From the NCBI GenBank assembly GCA_964602655.1, contig CAZRSF010000044.1, positions 1-49,859 on the forward strand: DNA of 49,859 nucleotides. Reading direction: 5' to 3'. The translations under genes and the position numbers were made by a program. The notes under the pieces were generated by a model, which was given only the letters and a program-made list of their open reading frames with translations, was not told the DNA's origin and searched no databases. Source of the stretch: Moduliflexus sp964602655. Lineage in GTDB: Bacteria; Moduliflexota; Moduliflexia; Moduliflexales; Moduliflexaceae. Positions 24,919-33,522 of this stretch are shown here, piece by piece (position 1 is the stretch's first letter; the number at the start of each line of letters is the position of its first letter).

Positions 24919-27621
24919 TCAGGCATAGCGCTCAGACATGTTCTGAATGCGGGCGATGATGTCGCGGACGGGTTCGGCGAGTTCCGGCGGGAGCTTGTCG
25001 TAGGCCGGATCGCCGATACAATGGAGGAGCGCGTAGAACATCGGGGTAAAGCGTTCGCGCAAGTCGAGTTCGGGAGCGCGAAACAACTCTAAGATGCGTT
25101 GGTACTGTTCTTTCGCAAGGGCAAACATCAGAAAATAGAGAATATCCTGTTCGATCTCGTCATACGCCTGTGGCGCGAACAAAAACTCGCGGGCAAGCTC
25201 GAACGCCTCGTCAATCAGGTTATTCCAGAGATAGACGCAGGCGGCGGTGTGCGCGGTGTGCATGTTCCGTTCCGTCAAGAGCGCGTGACGGGCGTAATCG
25301 AGGGCGGCGGCGCGTTCCCGGTTCTGCTCGAAATAGAGCCAGGCGATGCCGTTCATGGCGCTGATCTCGCCGTTGGCGGCGGCGGCAAGATACCATTTCT
25401 CCGCTTTTTTCTCGTGGTTCAGCGTTGTATGATAGAGCAGGGCGAGGTTCATCATGGCGTCGAGATCGTCTTCTTTCGCGGCCATCAGATAATATTTTTC
25501 CGCGTTTTTGATGTCCTGCTTCACGAAATAACAGGCGTCGCCGAGATAGAGCATCGCCTTGACATGTCCGAGTTGCGCGGCGGCCTCGTAGTAGCGTTCC
25601 GCTTTGTCGCGATTGCGCAGATGATGCGTATGCAGATTGCCAAGCTGATACAACGCTTCGGCGGTCGTGCGGCGCATGGCTTGCCGATAATTCTCCCGCA
25701 CGCCGGGCATTTCCAGCGCTTCGCCCCGCCCGTGATCCTGCGTGAAGCCTTCGAACGCGGACAGAACATACTTTTTTAACGAGGCGAACGCGGCTTTCGG
25801 GGAATTCAGTTCTTTCAGGCGTTCGTGCCCGGTCTGGGCGGCGAGGATGTAATATTTTCGGGCGTTGGAGTAATCCTGCAACGCATAACAATAGAGATGG
25901 CCGAGGTTCAACATGGCGTCGGTATGGCCGCGATCCGAGGCCATGCGATACCACTGTTCCGCGCTGGCGGCATCCCGCAGGTGATGCTGATAGATGAGAG
26001 CGAGCCGCAGCATCGCTTCGAGATGCCCTCCGTTGGCGGCGTCGAGAAAGTAGGGGATCGCCTCGTCGAAGCGGGAGAGTTTCGTCAGCGCGTAGCCGAT
26101 GCGAAAATTGGCGCGGTCGTCTTTGCGCTTCAATTGCGTGAAGAGGGCGACGGCCTGTTCGTAGAGTTCCTGCTGATAAAACGCCTGCCCCCGTTCCTGG
26201 AGTTCGATGTCGGAAGAGGCGTCGGCAAGCGGCGCTTCGGCGTCGGCAATCAGGCGTTTCGCGGCGTGCAGCATCCGGTGTTCGGTTTCCTGATCCAACG
26301 CGCCGGATTGCAGGAACGCTTCAGTTAGATAGAGCGCGGATTTCGGCGGCGTCGCGCCGGTGTTCGCGCTGGTGATGTATTTTCGGGCGATGTCCTGAAA
26401 TTCGTGTTTTCCGTACCAGCTTTCGAGGAAATGCAGCAGCCACGTCACGCGGGCATGACCGCCGCCGGTGGAGAGGCGCATCAAATACCAGATGTTGAAA
26501 AAGCGCTCTTTCAGGCGGAACAGCGGCAGCGGCGTCACGTCGCCGAGCCGTTCGATCAGAAACAGATGTTCCAAATCTTGCAGAATCGCCTGCACTTCCT
26601 GGCGGTGCAGATTGGTCGCCTGCGCGATCTCGTCCACGCTGACCGCTTCCCAATGCAGGGCGATGGCGTTGACGATCTCCCGCTGCAACGGCGTCAGCAT
26701 GTCCATGCGGCTTTTATAGAGCGGCGTCACGCGGTCGAGGACGGCATCCAAATCGGCGACCGTATCGCTTTCTTCCTGCTCCGTGAAAATCTCGAACAGC
26801 AAGACCATCGTGCGAATCACGCCGCCGGTCAAAATCCGCAGGCTTTCGACGCGTCCCGGCTGCTTCGCGAGCAAACGCTCAATGACATCATCTTTGCCGT
26901 AGGTTCGGCCTAATTCCAGCAGCAGCGCGGCGGTTTCCTGCTTGCTTAATCCTTCCAGGCGTTTTTTCTCGAAGAGCGCGTAGAGAAAGCCGTTTTCGTC
27001 GTTGCGGAGGGCTTCGAGCGCCATGCTCGACGCGGCCACCAGCGTGATCGGCGTCTGGCTTTTCATGATGGTGTAGAGCCGGTACATTTCCTGACCGGTG
27101 AAATTATACAGCAGTTCGCCGAAATTATCAATGAACAGCACGGCCGTTTTCGACTGCGCTGCCAGCGCGTTCAACAGCAGATCGCAGCAGGTTTTTTCAT
27201 ATTGCTTTTCTCCGAGATATTGCGGAATATCAGGGTTGTAGGCTGCGCGCATCTGTTCGTAGAGGCCGGAGAAGCGTTTGTCTTTGGCCTGCAATTCCTG
27301 CGCAATCGTTTTCCAGAACGTGTAGAGGCGGCGGATGCCGTAATACGCTTCTTCTTTCAGGACGATGGAAACGCAGCATTCCCGCAGGCGGGCGTCGTTT
27401 TCGACTTCGTAGTTCAGGCGCAGCAGCAGCGTGGTTTTGCCCGTGCCGCGCGGCCCTTCCAGCAGAAAATGCTGCGGAACGGCCTGACTCGATGCGGCGG
27501 AAATCCCGTGATAGAGTTCTCGAAACATGTCGTGCCGGACGACAAAACGGTCGAGCAGCTCATGTTTGCTTTGTTCATGAGGATTATATAAATTGGCGAC
27601 AACGGGTTTGGCAGTCATCAT
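24919..27621 (-). CDS. large P-loop ATPase with winged helix and TPR/Sel1-like repeats
   Basis: A protein of about 900 residues. An N-terminal AAA/STAND-like NTPase has Walker A GPRGTGKTT near residues 55-63 and Walker B AVLFIDNFGELL (Asp164). It is followed by a winged-helix-like section (EIVNAIALHWEAVSVDEIAQATNLHRQEVQAIL) near 330-400. The C-terminal 450 residues are Sel1/TPR repeats, for instance AMLRLALIYQHHLRDAASAEQWYRMA-type units, repeated at least seven times. This plan, NTPase then repeat sensor, is common in STAND signalling and defence ATPases. No effector domain is seen. Start is uncertain: ATGs at 27636, 27621 and 27618 compete and none has a good ribosome site. The role is unknown. 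Confidence 0.78.
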   Translation of the reverse strand: MMTAKPVVANLYNPHEQSKHELLDRFVVRHDMFRELYHGISAASSQAVPQHFLLEGPRGTGKTTLLLRLNYEVENDARLRECCVSIVLKEEAYYGIRRLYTFWKTIAQELQAKDKRFSGLYEQMRAAYNPDIPQYLGEKQYEKTCCDLLLNALAAQSKTAVLFIDNFGELLYNFTGQEMYRLYTIMKSQTPITLVAASSMALEALRNDENGFLYALFEKKRLEGLSKQETAALLLELGRTYGKDDVIERLLAKQPGRVESLRILTGGVIRTMVLLFEIFTEQEESDTVADLDAVLDRVTPLYKSRMDMLTPLQREIVNAIALHWEAVSVDEIAQATNLHRQEVQAILQDLEHLFLIERLGDVTPLPLFRLKERFFNIWYLMRLSTGGGHARVTWLLHFLESWYGKHEFQDIARKYITSANTGATPPKSALYLTEAFLQSGALDQETEHRMLHAAKRLIADAEAPLADASSDIELQERGQAFYQQELYEQAVALFTQLKRKDDRANFRIGYALTKLSRFDEAIPYFLDAANGGHLEAMLRLALIYQHHLRDAASAEQWYRMASDRGHTDAMLNLGHLYCYALQDYSNARKYYILAAQTGHERLKELNSPKAAFASLKKYVLSAFEGFTQDHGRGEALEMPGVRENYRQAMRRTTAEALYQLGNLHTHHLRNRDKAERYYEAAAQLGHVKAMLYLGDACYFVKQDIKNAEKYYLMAAKEDDLDAMMNLALLYHTTLNHEKKAEKWYLAAAANGEISAMNGIAWLYFEQNRERAAALDYARHALLTERNMHTAHTAACVYLWNNLIDEAFELAREFLFAPQAYDEIEQDILYFLMFALAKEQYQRILELFRAPELDLRERFTPMFYALLHCIGDPAYDKLPPELAEPVRDIIARIQNMSERYA

Positions 27622-27650
27622 AATTACGTGACGCATTAGATCTAAGGTTT

Positions 27651-27756
27651 GCTCTCGTTCCACGCTCCGCGTGGAATGTCGCACGTGGACGCTCTGCGTC
27701 CCGTACGAGCCGCAGAGCGGCTGCTTCTGGCATTCCACGCGGAGCGTGGAATGAGC
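27651..27756. repeat. nested inverted repeat, TTCCACGC-TCC-GCGTGGAA family
   Basis: Two 21-base copies, TTCCACGCTCCGCGTGGAATG (27658-27678) and its reverse complement (27731-27751), each itself a palindrome, flank an inner pair around ACGCTCTGCG and CGCAGAGCG. The element lies upstream of the ATPase gene. The intergenic stretch 27622-27983 otherwise holds two promoter-like sites. Confidence 0.8.
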
Positions 27757-27791
27757 CTTACATAACGTTTATAATTTTATTTGACTTGTGA

Positions 27792-27819
27792 TTATTAACG
27801 TAAGTTAAAAATAAGTCAA
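27792..27819 (-). promoter_or_regulatory. possible promoter of the TPR-ATPase gene
   Basis: Minus-strand TTGACT (27814-27819), 16-base spacer, TAATAA (27792-27797), in an AT-rich tract. A transcript from it would run through the nested repeat. Confidence 0.35.
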
Positions 27820-27901
27820 CCGAAATTTCCGTGAATTGTGGATTTGTTCGCAACTTCCACCTTGCAGAACCGTCGTTTCAATTGCGACGATGAGTTTTAT
27901 C

Positions 27902-27930
27902 TTGACAATCGGCGCGAAGATCACTATAAA
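27902..27930 (+). promoter_or_regulatory. sigma-70-type promoter of the zinc-ribbon TPR gene
   Basis: Perfect TTGACA (27902-27907), 17-base spacer, TATAAA (27925-27930), 54 bases before the start codon. Confidence 0.8.
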
Positions 27931-27983
27931 GAATAAAAAATCCGAGATGATGAACGCAGGCATTTTTTCAGGAAAGAGAGACT

Positions 27984-28904
27984 ATGCGAGTGCAATGTCC
28001 GCAATGCGGTTCCGGCGGGAACGTTCCCGATGATAAAATTCCGGCAGAAGGACGGAAGATCGTCTGCCCGAAGTGTAAGACGACGTTTGTGGCGAAACAA
28101 CCTGCCGCGCCGACAGGGCAGCAGCCTGCTCGTGACGATGCCACAGCGTTGTATTTGGAAGGCGTGCAACTGCTGAAGAATAAGCAGGTTGATGCATCTA
28201 TTCAGAAATTGACCGCCGCCGTTCGCGCCAATCCCAAACATCAGGAAGCGTATCGCTATTTAGGTTTGGCGTATGGGCAAAAAAATTTATGGGACGACGC
28301 CATCGAAGTGTTGCAAAAAGCCGTCGCCTATAAACCGGACGATCTGCTTTCGTTAAAAAATTTGGGGATTGCGTTATTACGGGAGAATCGTTTCGAAGAA
28401 GCCGAACACGCGCTGGAACAGGCGTTGCAATATGCGCCGGAAGATGAAAACGCGCAATCATATTTGAATATGGCCGTGCGCGGCAAGCAAAAGGCGCAGC
28501 AAGCCGAAGAAGAGGACGCGGAACATGCGCTGGCGGACTTGATGCGAGAGGATACGAATGAGGATGAAGAACTGGCTCATTTGGCTGCATCGGCGTCGCT
28601 TCCCTCCAAAGTACCGTATAATCCGGTGCAGGAATTCCTGAACAAAGGCACGGAGTTTATCGAAAACGGTCAGTTGAATAAGGCGACCGAAGCCTTCGAG
28701 GAGGCGATTCGGCTCGCGCCGGACAGTTCGGACGGCTATTTCGGGTTGGGCATGGTCTTCGAAAAACGGCAGGAATGGAAAAAGGCGATTGCGGCGTATC
28801 AAAAAGCCGTGACGCTCAATCCGAATGATGAATTAGCCAAAGATACCCTGAAATATCTCAAAAAACATCGAAAAAAATTTCGCTGGCCCTGGCAGAAAGG
28901 TTAG
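27984..28904 (+). CDS. MJ0042-type zinc-ribbon / TPR protein
   Basis: A 306-residue cytoplasmic protein. The N-terminal 38 residues are an MJ0042-type zinc ribbon with Cys5, Cys8, Cys28 and Cys31 (VQCPQCGS and IVCPKCKTTF). TPR repeats follow in two blocks: about residues 50-165 (ALYLEGVQLLKNKQVDASIQ and successors) and about 215-285 (EFIENGQLNKATEAFEEAIR, FGLGMVFEKRQEWKKAIAAY). An acidic linker (EEEDAEHALADLMREDTNEDEE) joins them. Tail KKHRKKFRWPWQKG is basic. Such proteins are scaffolds; the partner is unknown. GGAAAGAGAG precedes the ATG and a strong promoter lies upstream, so it is transcribed alone. Confidence 0.85.
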   Translation: MRVQCPQCGSGGNVPDDKIPAEGRKIVCPKCKTTFVAKQPAAPTGQQPARDDATALYLEGVQLLKNKQVDASIQKLTAAVRANPKHQEAYRYLGLAYGQKNLWDDAIEVLQKAVAYKPDDLLSLKNLGIALLRENRFEEAEHALEQALQYAPEDENAQSYLNMAVRGKQKAQQAEEEDAEHALADLMREDTNEDEELAHLAASASLPSKVPYNPVQEFLNKGTEFIENGQLNKATEAFEEAIRLAPDSSDGYFGLGMVFEKRQEWKKAIAAYQKAVTLNPNDELAKDTLKYLKKHRKKFRWPWQKG

Positions 28905-28918
28905 GTTTGCATGAAAAA

Positions 28919-28950
28919 CCCACCCCTTGCCCCTCCCAGGAGGGGAATTT
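28919..28950. repeat. dispersed CCCCTCC/GGAGGGG palindrome copy
   Basis: CACCCCTTGCCCCTCCCAGGAGGGGAATTT between the convergent ends of the zinc-ribbon TPR gene and the HAD gene. Confidence 0.6.
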
Positions 28951-28967
28951 AGAGGCATTGCAGTACA

Positions 28968-29582
28968 TTACCACGCCACGCCATACTGGCGCAGTTCCTC
29001 TTTCAACTGTTCCGGGGAGCGATAATGGATGGTTTTCAAGCCGGCATCGTTTCCTCCCGCCACGTTCGCTTCCATATCGTCAATGTACACGCACTGTTCC
29101 GGCGTGGCGTTTGCCCGCTGCAACGCGCAATCGAAAATCGCCCGATCCGGCTTCATCGCGCCGACCTGATACGACAGAATCCGCAACGGTTCTTCAATCA
29201 GATGAAAGACCGAAAATTTTTCGAATACGCCTTCCCAGTGGAGTTCTCCGACATTCGACAGCAGACCGACACGATACCGGCGCTGGAGCGGAATCACCAA
29301 TTGAATCACGTCCGGCAGTTCCCAGAAGATGTCTTGCCAGCATGAACAAAACGTCTGATATGGCATGGATGGCAGGAGTTTGGCGCGTTGTCGAACGTCT
29401 CGAAAAAAATCACGGGATGCGAGCCGACCGGTTTCATGCTCGATCATCAGCCCGGATGTCGCGATTTCTTGCGCGATTTCATCGGCGGATAAGACCGAAA
29501 ATGCGGATAAACGCTGCCAGATCAGATGATGATCGAACCCGACCAGCACATTGCCGATGTCAAAAAAAATTGTCGTGACCAT
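28968..29582 (-). CDS. HAD-superfamily hydrolase
   Basis: A 204-residue phosphatase-like protein of the HAD family. Motif I is FFDIGNVLVGFD (nucleophile Asp8), motif II LLSNVGELH, motif III lysine in GAMKPDRAIFDCAL, and motif IV YIDDMEANVAGGNDAG. The helical cap of about 70 residues after motif I places it with sugar-phosphate or nucleotide phosphatases such as YihX. ATG 29582 is taken; the frame extension to 29615 would need TTG. It lies 7 bases after the sensor-kinase stop and is the last gene of the tRNA-dnaX-recR cluster. Confidence 0.85.
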   Translation of the reverse strand: MVTTIFFDIGNVLVGFDHHLIWQRLSAFSVLSADEIAQEIATSGLMIEHETGRLASRDFFRDVRQRAKLLPSMPYQTFCSCWQDIFWELPDVIQLVIPLQRRYRVGLLSNVGELHWEGVFEKFSVFHLIEEPLRILSYQVGAMKPDRAIFDCALQRANATPEQCVYIDDMEANVAGGNDAGLKTIHYRSPEQLKEELRQYGVAW

Positions 29583-29589
29583 ATCTGTT

Positions 29590-30768
29590 TTACGCTTCTG
29601 CCGTTGTGTCTTCAAGAGGAAGTTCTATGGTAAAAGTCGTGCCAACGTCCACAGCGCTGCGGTAATAAATCCGGCCATGATGTCCTTCGAGAATCCGGCG
29701 GCAAATATCCAGCCCTAAGCCTGTGCCGAGTTCGCCTTTCGTGGTGAAAAACGGCTGCCAGATCGCCTCTGCATTTTCCGATGGAATGCCATGTCCGTTA
29801 TCCGTCACGTCAATAATGGCATGAGTGTCATTTTCGGTAATGAGCACCGTGATCGTGCCATTTTCTTCGGTAGCCTGGACGGCGTTACGCACAAGATTGA
29901 TAATGACCTGAATGATCTTATCGGGATTGATCGTCAACACCGGGGCAATCTGAAAATCTTTGACAATCACGCGCTTTTTGGCGTCTTTATCGTAACTCAT
30001 GATACTGAGCGCCGTATTCGCCACATTGACTAAGGATATCGGAACTTTCTCGTATGACTGCGTCTGATTTTTTGCAAACTGCCGAATTTCATCAACAATA
30101 CTCAGAATTCTGTTCCGCGTATCGAGAATATTCTGCACGTATTGCGCGACCTGCTTATTGTCGGGAACGGCCATGCGAATCACTTCCGCAAATCCCAAAA
30201 TCGTCAACTGGTTGCGGATTTCATGCGCGATCCCGGCAGTCAATTTGCCGACAATCGCTAATTTTTCGGCATGAATGAGTTGTTCCTGCGCTTCTTTCAG
30301 ATGGCGGTAGGCGGTATCCAATTCTCGGAACAGACGCTTATTTTCCTGCTCAAGGCGATATTTGGCGAGCAGTTCCCGGATCGTCATGATGAATTCGTCA
30401 TCGTTCCAGGGTTTCACAAGATACCGGCTGAGTCCGGCATGATTGATGGCGTAAATCGCGGAATCCAGGCCCGCCTGCCCTGTGAGCATGACGGTAATCA
30501 TTTCCGGATATTGTTTGTGCAGCAATTCCAGCAACTCATCGCCTTTCATGCCCGGCATGACTTGATCCGAGATCACCATTTCCACCACGCCGCCGGCGTC
30601 GCGCAGTTCTTCGACAAGGTGAATGGCCTCCTGCGCACTTTCCGCGCCCTCGACCTCATGCGTGTCGGCAAACGCGGCGTCCAATTGCTGAGTCAATCCT
30701 TCCAACAGGGCGCGGTCATCATCTACGCAAATAATGTAGCGTCGTGGCAAATTGCTTGCAGGTTTCAT
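29590..30768 (-). CDS. soluble hybrid: receiver domain followed by histidine kinase
   Basis: A 392-residue cytoplasmic signalling protein. An N-terminal receiver (YIICVDDDRALL, phosphoacceptor Asp68 in VISDQVMPGMKG, Lys119 in YLVKPW) is joined by a coiled coil to a complete histidine kinase: H-box GIAHEIRNQL with His182, N-box NLVRNAVQAT, G1 DNGHGIP, F-box PFFTTKGE and G2 GTGLGLDI. Kinase motifs are intact, unlike those of the REC-GAF protein at 9.4 kb. No sensor or membrane part, so input should come through the receiver. It starts 13 bases after the recR stop and probably belongs to that transcript. Confidence 0.88.
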   Translation of the reverse strand: MKPASNLPRRYIICVDDDRALLEGLTQQLDAAFADTHEVEGAESAQEAIHLVEELRDAGGVVEMVISDQVMPGMKGDELLELLHKQYPEMITVMLTGQAGLDSAIYAINHAGLSRYLVKPWNDDEFIMTIRELLAKYRLEQENKRLFRELDTAYRHLKEAQEQLIHAEKLAIVGKLTAGIAHEIRNQLTILGFAEVIRMAVPDNKQVAQYVQNILDTRNRILSIVDEIRQFAKNQTQSYEKVPISLVNVANTALSIMSYDKDAKKRVIVKDFQIAPVLTINPDKIIQVIINLVRNAVQATEENGTITVLITENDTHAIIDVTDNGHGIPSENAEAIWQPFFTTKGELGTGLGLDICRRILEGHHGRIYYRSAVDVGTTFTIELPLEDTTAEA

Positions 30769-30781
30769 AGTGCATCCGTTG

Positions 30782-31381
30782 CTATAATTCTCTTCGGCCT
30801 TCCAATGCGCGGGTCATGGTGATTTCATCCGCATATTCCAGATCGCCTCCGACCGGAATGCCATGCGCAATGCGGGTAATTTTGATGCCAAGCGGCTTGA
30901 GCAATTTCGCGAGATACATCGCGGTGGCTTCTCCCTCGACGTTCGGATTCGTCGCGATGATGATTTCTTCGCACGGTTCTTGCTGCAAACGCCGCAGCAA
31001 CTCCTGGATGCGAATATCTTCCGGACCGACGCCTTCTAAGGGCGATAATGTCCCCATTAAGACATGGTAGAGTCCATAAAATTCTTTCGTGCGTTCGACC
31101 GCATACAGGTCGTTCGGTTCTTCGACGACGCAAATCACATTGCGTTTGCGCTTGACATCCTGACAGATGGCGCATGGGTCTTGTTCGGTCAGATTGCCGC
31201 AAATCGAACAATAACGCACATGCTGCTTCACGTCTAACAAGGCTTTCGCCAAATCGTTGACATTTTGTTCCGGCGTTTTGAGCAGAAAAAAGGTCAACCG
31301 CTGCGCAGTTTTTTCTCCGATCCCCGGCAGTTTCGTCAGTTCGTCAATCAGTCGGCCTATAGATTGGGTATATTGTCCCAT
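30782..31381 (-). CDS. recR: recombination mediator RecR
   Basis: A 199-residue RecR, which loads RecA on gapped DNA together with RecF and RecO. The helix-hairpin-helix LTKLPGIGEKTAQRLTFF is near the N-terminus, followed by the C4 zinc finger CSICGNLTEQDPCAIC and a Toprim domain (VICVVEEPNDLYAVE, IIATNPNVEGEATAMYL). The C-terminus RIAHGIPVGGDLEYADEITMTRALEGRREL is characteristic. Length is standard. It begins 2 bases after the ybaB stop, the usual dnaX-ybaB-recR order. Confidence 0.96.
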   Translation of the reverse strand: MGQYTQSIGRLIDELTKLPGIGEKTAQRLTFFLLKTPEQNVNDLAKALLDVKQHVRYCSICGNLTEQDPCAICQDVKRKRNVICVVEEPNDLYAVERTKEFYGLYHVLMGTLSPLEGVGPEDIRIQELLRRLQQEPCEEIIIATNPNVEGEATAMYLAKLLKPLGIKITRIAHGIPVGGDLEYADEITMTRALEGRREL

Positions 31382-31383
31382 TG

Positions 31384-31725
31384 TTACATCATTCCCGGAA
31401 TTTTTAATCCGCCGGTCAGGTGCGAAAATTTTTCGACCCGCAGTTCGCGGCTGGTTTCGAGCGCCTGATTCACCGCCGCGACAATCATATCCTGCACCAT
31501 CTCGCGTTCGTTTTCGGTAAACACATCGGGATCGATTTCAATGCTCAACACATCCTGTTTGCCGTTCGCGACCACCGTGACCATACCGCCGCCCGCGCCC
31601 CCTTCTACCGAAATCTTTGCTAATTCCTCTTCGACTTCCGTCATTTTGGACTGCATGTCCTGCACCTGTTTCATCAGGTTGCCGATATTACCAAGATTGC
31701 TTAAATTTCCTAATCCTTTGAGCAC
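31384..31725 (-). CDS. ybaB: YbaB/EbfC nucleoid-associated protein
   Basis: A 113-residue DNA-binding protein of the YbaB/EbfC family, with a helical start (NLMKQVQDMQSKMTEVEEELAKI), the GAGGGMVTVVANGKQDVLSIEIDP strand region shortened here to its motif GMVTVVANGK, and the terminal helix DMIVAAVNQALE. It sits between dnaX and recR as in most bacteria. GAGGACATC precedes the start. The 153 bases between dnaX and this gene include a TTGACA but no good -10, so an internal promoter is only possible. Confidence 0.93.
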   Translation of the reverse strand: MLKGLGNLSNLGNIGNLMKQVQDMQSKMTEVEEELAKISVEGGAGGGMVTVVANGKQDVLSIEIDPDVFTENEREMVQDMIVAAVNQALETSRELRVEKFSHLTGGLKIPGMM

Positions 31726-31878
31726 GTGATGTCCTCCGAAAGAAAGTTCATACCAGGATCGCTAACGCTTGAACAGTCAGACTGCGGCGCATTGCCGGAG
31801 CAAGCGTCGGCGCTCCTTCTTATAGACTGCGAATCGAAGTAGTTATTCCGCTGTTATGGTGAATTTGTCAAAAAATTT

Positions 31879-33207
31879 TTATGCGAAATGTGTCGGCGTT
31901 GAGTTTTCTTCAGGAAGAACGACCTCAACCCGCGCTCCCCGAAAAATTTTTATGGCGTCTTCGACACGATTCTCCAGCGATATAGCGTTCGAATGAACAG
32001 CGTCGGTTGAGGCGGAGGTCGCATTCGGCGGGAGTGCCTGAAACACGGAAAATTTTTCTCCCAGCGTATTGATCGTATGCAGCGTCGCGTCGAACAATTC
32101 GAACGAACGCATCTGCGGCGCTTGCAGCAATGTCATTTCCAGCGTAAAACGCGGATAGGCGCTCTGCTTGATCAATGACTCGGCGCGGATCAGATATTTG
32201 AAGATGGCCTGAAGCTCTTGAAATGAGATCGAGGCGGTCTGCTGTTGTAACAAGTCTGAGGTCATCAACGAGTTTTCCAATAATTGTTGCGCATTCGGCG
32301 AAATCTTTACCACGAGCAGATTGCGGATATGTTCGACCACATCTTTGTAAAACTGTTCGAGATCATGCCCCTGCATCACAAGCGCATCCACCACTTCCAG
32401 AATTCGCTCCGGCTGATTGGCGAGAATCGCGTCGGTGACATTCTGAATGCTCTCGCCGCCGACAATGCCGAGCAATTCTGCCACCTGTTCCCGCGTCACG
32501 TCTTTGCCGCAAAAGGAAATCACCTGTTCCAGAATGCTCTGCGCGTCTCTCATGCTCCCTTCGGCGCGTTTGGCGACATACAGCAGGCTTTGCTCGTCAA
32601 TGCGAATCCCTTCGGCGTCCGTGACTTTGCGCAATGCTTCGCACATCTGCGCAAATCCCAAACCGCGAAACGTAAAGCGCTGGCAGCGCGACGTAATCGT
32701 AATCGGCACTTTATGGTCGTCGGTTGTCGCTAAAATAAAAATGGCGTGTTTCGGCGGCTCTTCCAGCGTTTTCAGCAAGGCGTTGAACGCTTCTTTGGTG
32801 AGCATGTGCACTTCGTCAATGATATAGACTTTGTAGCGCAGTTTAGCCGGAGAGAATTTGATATTTTCCCGCAGTTCGCGGATATGCTCGATTTTGCGAT
32901 TCGACGCGCCGTCAATTTCCATCACGTCCGTCGCCGTGCCGTTTTTAATCGAAAGACAGGCGTCGCATTGATTACACGGTTCCGGCGTGGGCGTCGGCGA
33001 ACTCTGGCAATTCAACGCTTTGGCGAGAATGCGGGCGGCGCTGGTTTTGCCGATGCCGCGAATGCCTGCAAACAAAAAGGCATGGGCGATTCGTCCGCTG
33101 CGAAGTTCGTTTTTGAGGGTTTCGGTAATATGGCGCTGCCCGACAACATCGTCGAATGATTGAGGCCGCCATTTTCTCGCGATAACTTGATAGTGTTCTT
33201 GCGCCAT
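31879..33207 (-). CDS. dnaX: DNA polymerase III gamma/tau subunit
   Basis: A 442-residue clamp-loader ATPase. Walker A GIRGIGKT is at 48-55, the zinc-binding cysteines include CNQCDAC and the preceding CQSS, Walker B is VYIIDEVHML, and the SRC motif reads TITSRCQRF. It corresponds to domains I-III plus a short tail; the long tau C-terminus that binds the polymerase in E. coli is missing or reduced, so only a gamma-like product or a diverged tau is expected. It lies 38 bases after the SRP RNA gene. The start MAQEHYQVIARKWRPQSF is the family norm. Confidence 0.95.
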   Translation of the reverse strand: MAQEHYQVIARKWRPQSFDDVVGQRHITETLKNELRSGRIAHAFLFAGIRGIGKTSAARILAKALNCQSSPTPTPEPCNQCDACLSIKNGTATDVMEIDGASNRKIEHIRELRENIKFSPAKLRYKVYIIDEVHMLTKEAFNALLKTLEEPPKHAIFILATTDDHKVPITITSRCQRFTFRGLGFAQMCEALRKVTDAEGIRIDEQSLLYVAKRAEGSMRDAQSILEQVISFCGKDVTREQVAELLGIVGGESIQNVTDAILANQPERILEVVDALVMQGHDLEQFYKDVVEHIRNLLVVKISPNAQQLLENSLMTSDLLQQQTASISFQELQAIFKYLIRAESLIKQSAYPRFTLEMTLLQAPQMRSFELFDATLHTINTLGEKFSVFQALPPNATSASTDAVHSNAISLENRVEDAIKIFRGARVEVVLPEENSTPTHFA

Positions 33208-33245
33208 GAGATGTGTGGGGACTGTGGGAGGAAAACAACAGATTA

Positions 33246-33337
33246 CCGGGCACCCTGCGGCACACGAAAGACATTCCTTATGGCTGCTTCCGTCAGGACC
33301 TGACCAGGTTCGAAAGCTCCCGTCGCGCAGGACCCGG
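33246..33337 (-). ncRNA. ffs: 4.5S-type signal recognition particle RNA
   Basis: The minus strand carries the universal SRP core GGTCAGGTCC-TGACGGAAGCAGCC, with the asymmetric and symmetric internal loops, closed by CCGGGTCCTGCG at the 5' end and CGCAGGGTGCCCGG at the 3' end. About 92 bases, so it has the domain IV hairpin only, without an Alu domain, as in most Gram-negative bacteria. It stands between tRNA-Ser(GGA) and dnaX, a synteny also known from Bacillus subtilis (tadA-scr-dnaX). Confidence 0.93.
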
Positions 33338-33351
33338 ATTTCGATTTGCTA

Positions 33352-33439
33352 TGGCGGAGAGGGTGGGATTCGAACCCACGGGACGTTTCCGCCCACACGA
33401 TTTCCAGTCGTGCCGATTCGACCGCTCTCGCACCTCTCC
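33352..33439 (-). tRNA. tRNA-Ser(GGA)
   Basis: Class II tRNA with acceptor GGAGAGG/CCTCTCC, anticodon loop CTGGAAA (GGA), long variable arm GGGCGGAAACGTCCC and T arm GTGGGTTCGAATCCCAC. The 3' CCA is encoded, unlike the other serine tRNAs here. Confidence 0.95.
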
Positions 33440-33522
33440 AAAAAATAATGATGAATCAATAATGAAGAATTCTGAATTTGTGATATTCGTAATGTACGAT
33501 TCTTAATTCGTCATTTCAAAAA

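Noticed and set aside
25099..25779. Plus-strand frame of 226 codons inside the TPR-ATPase gene
   Set aside because: Mirror of the coding strand, biased by the GC-rich third positions of the real gene.
33206..33506. Plus-strand open frames with EGGIRTHGTFPPTRF and AERVGFEPTG peptides
   Set aside because: They are antisense translations of tRNA-Ser(GGA) and SRP RNA, a well-known source of false proteins.
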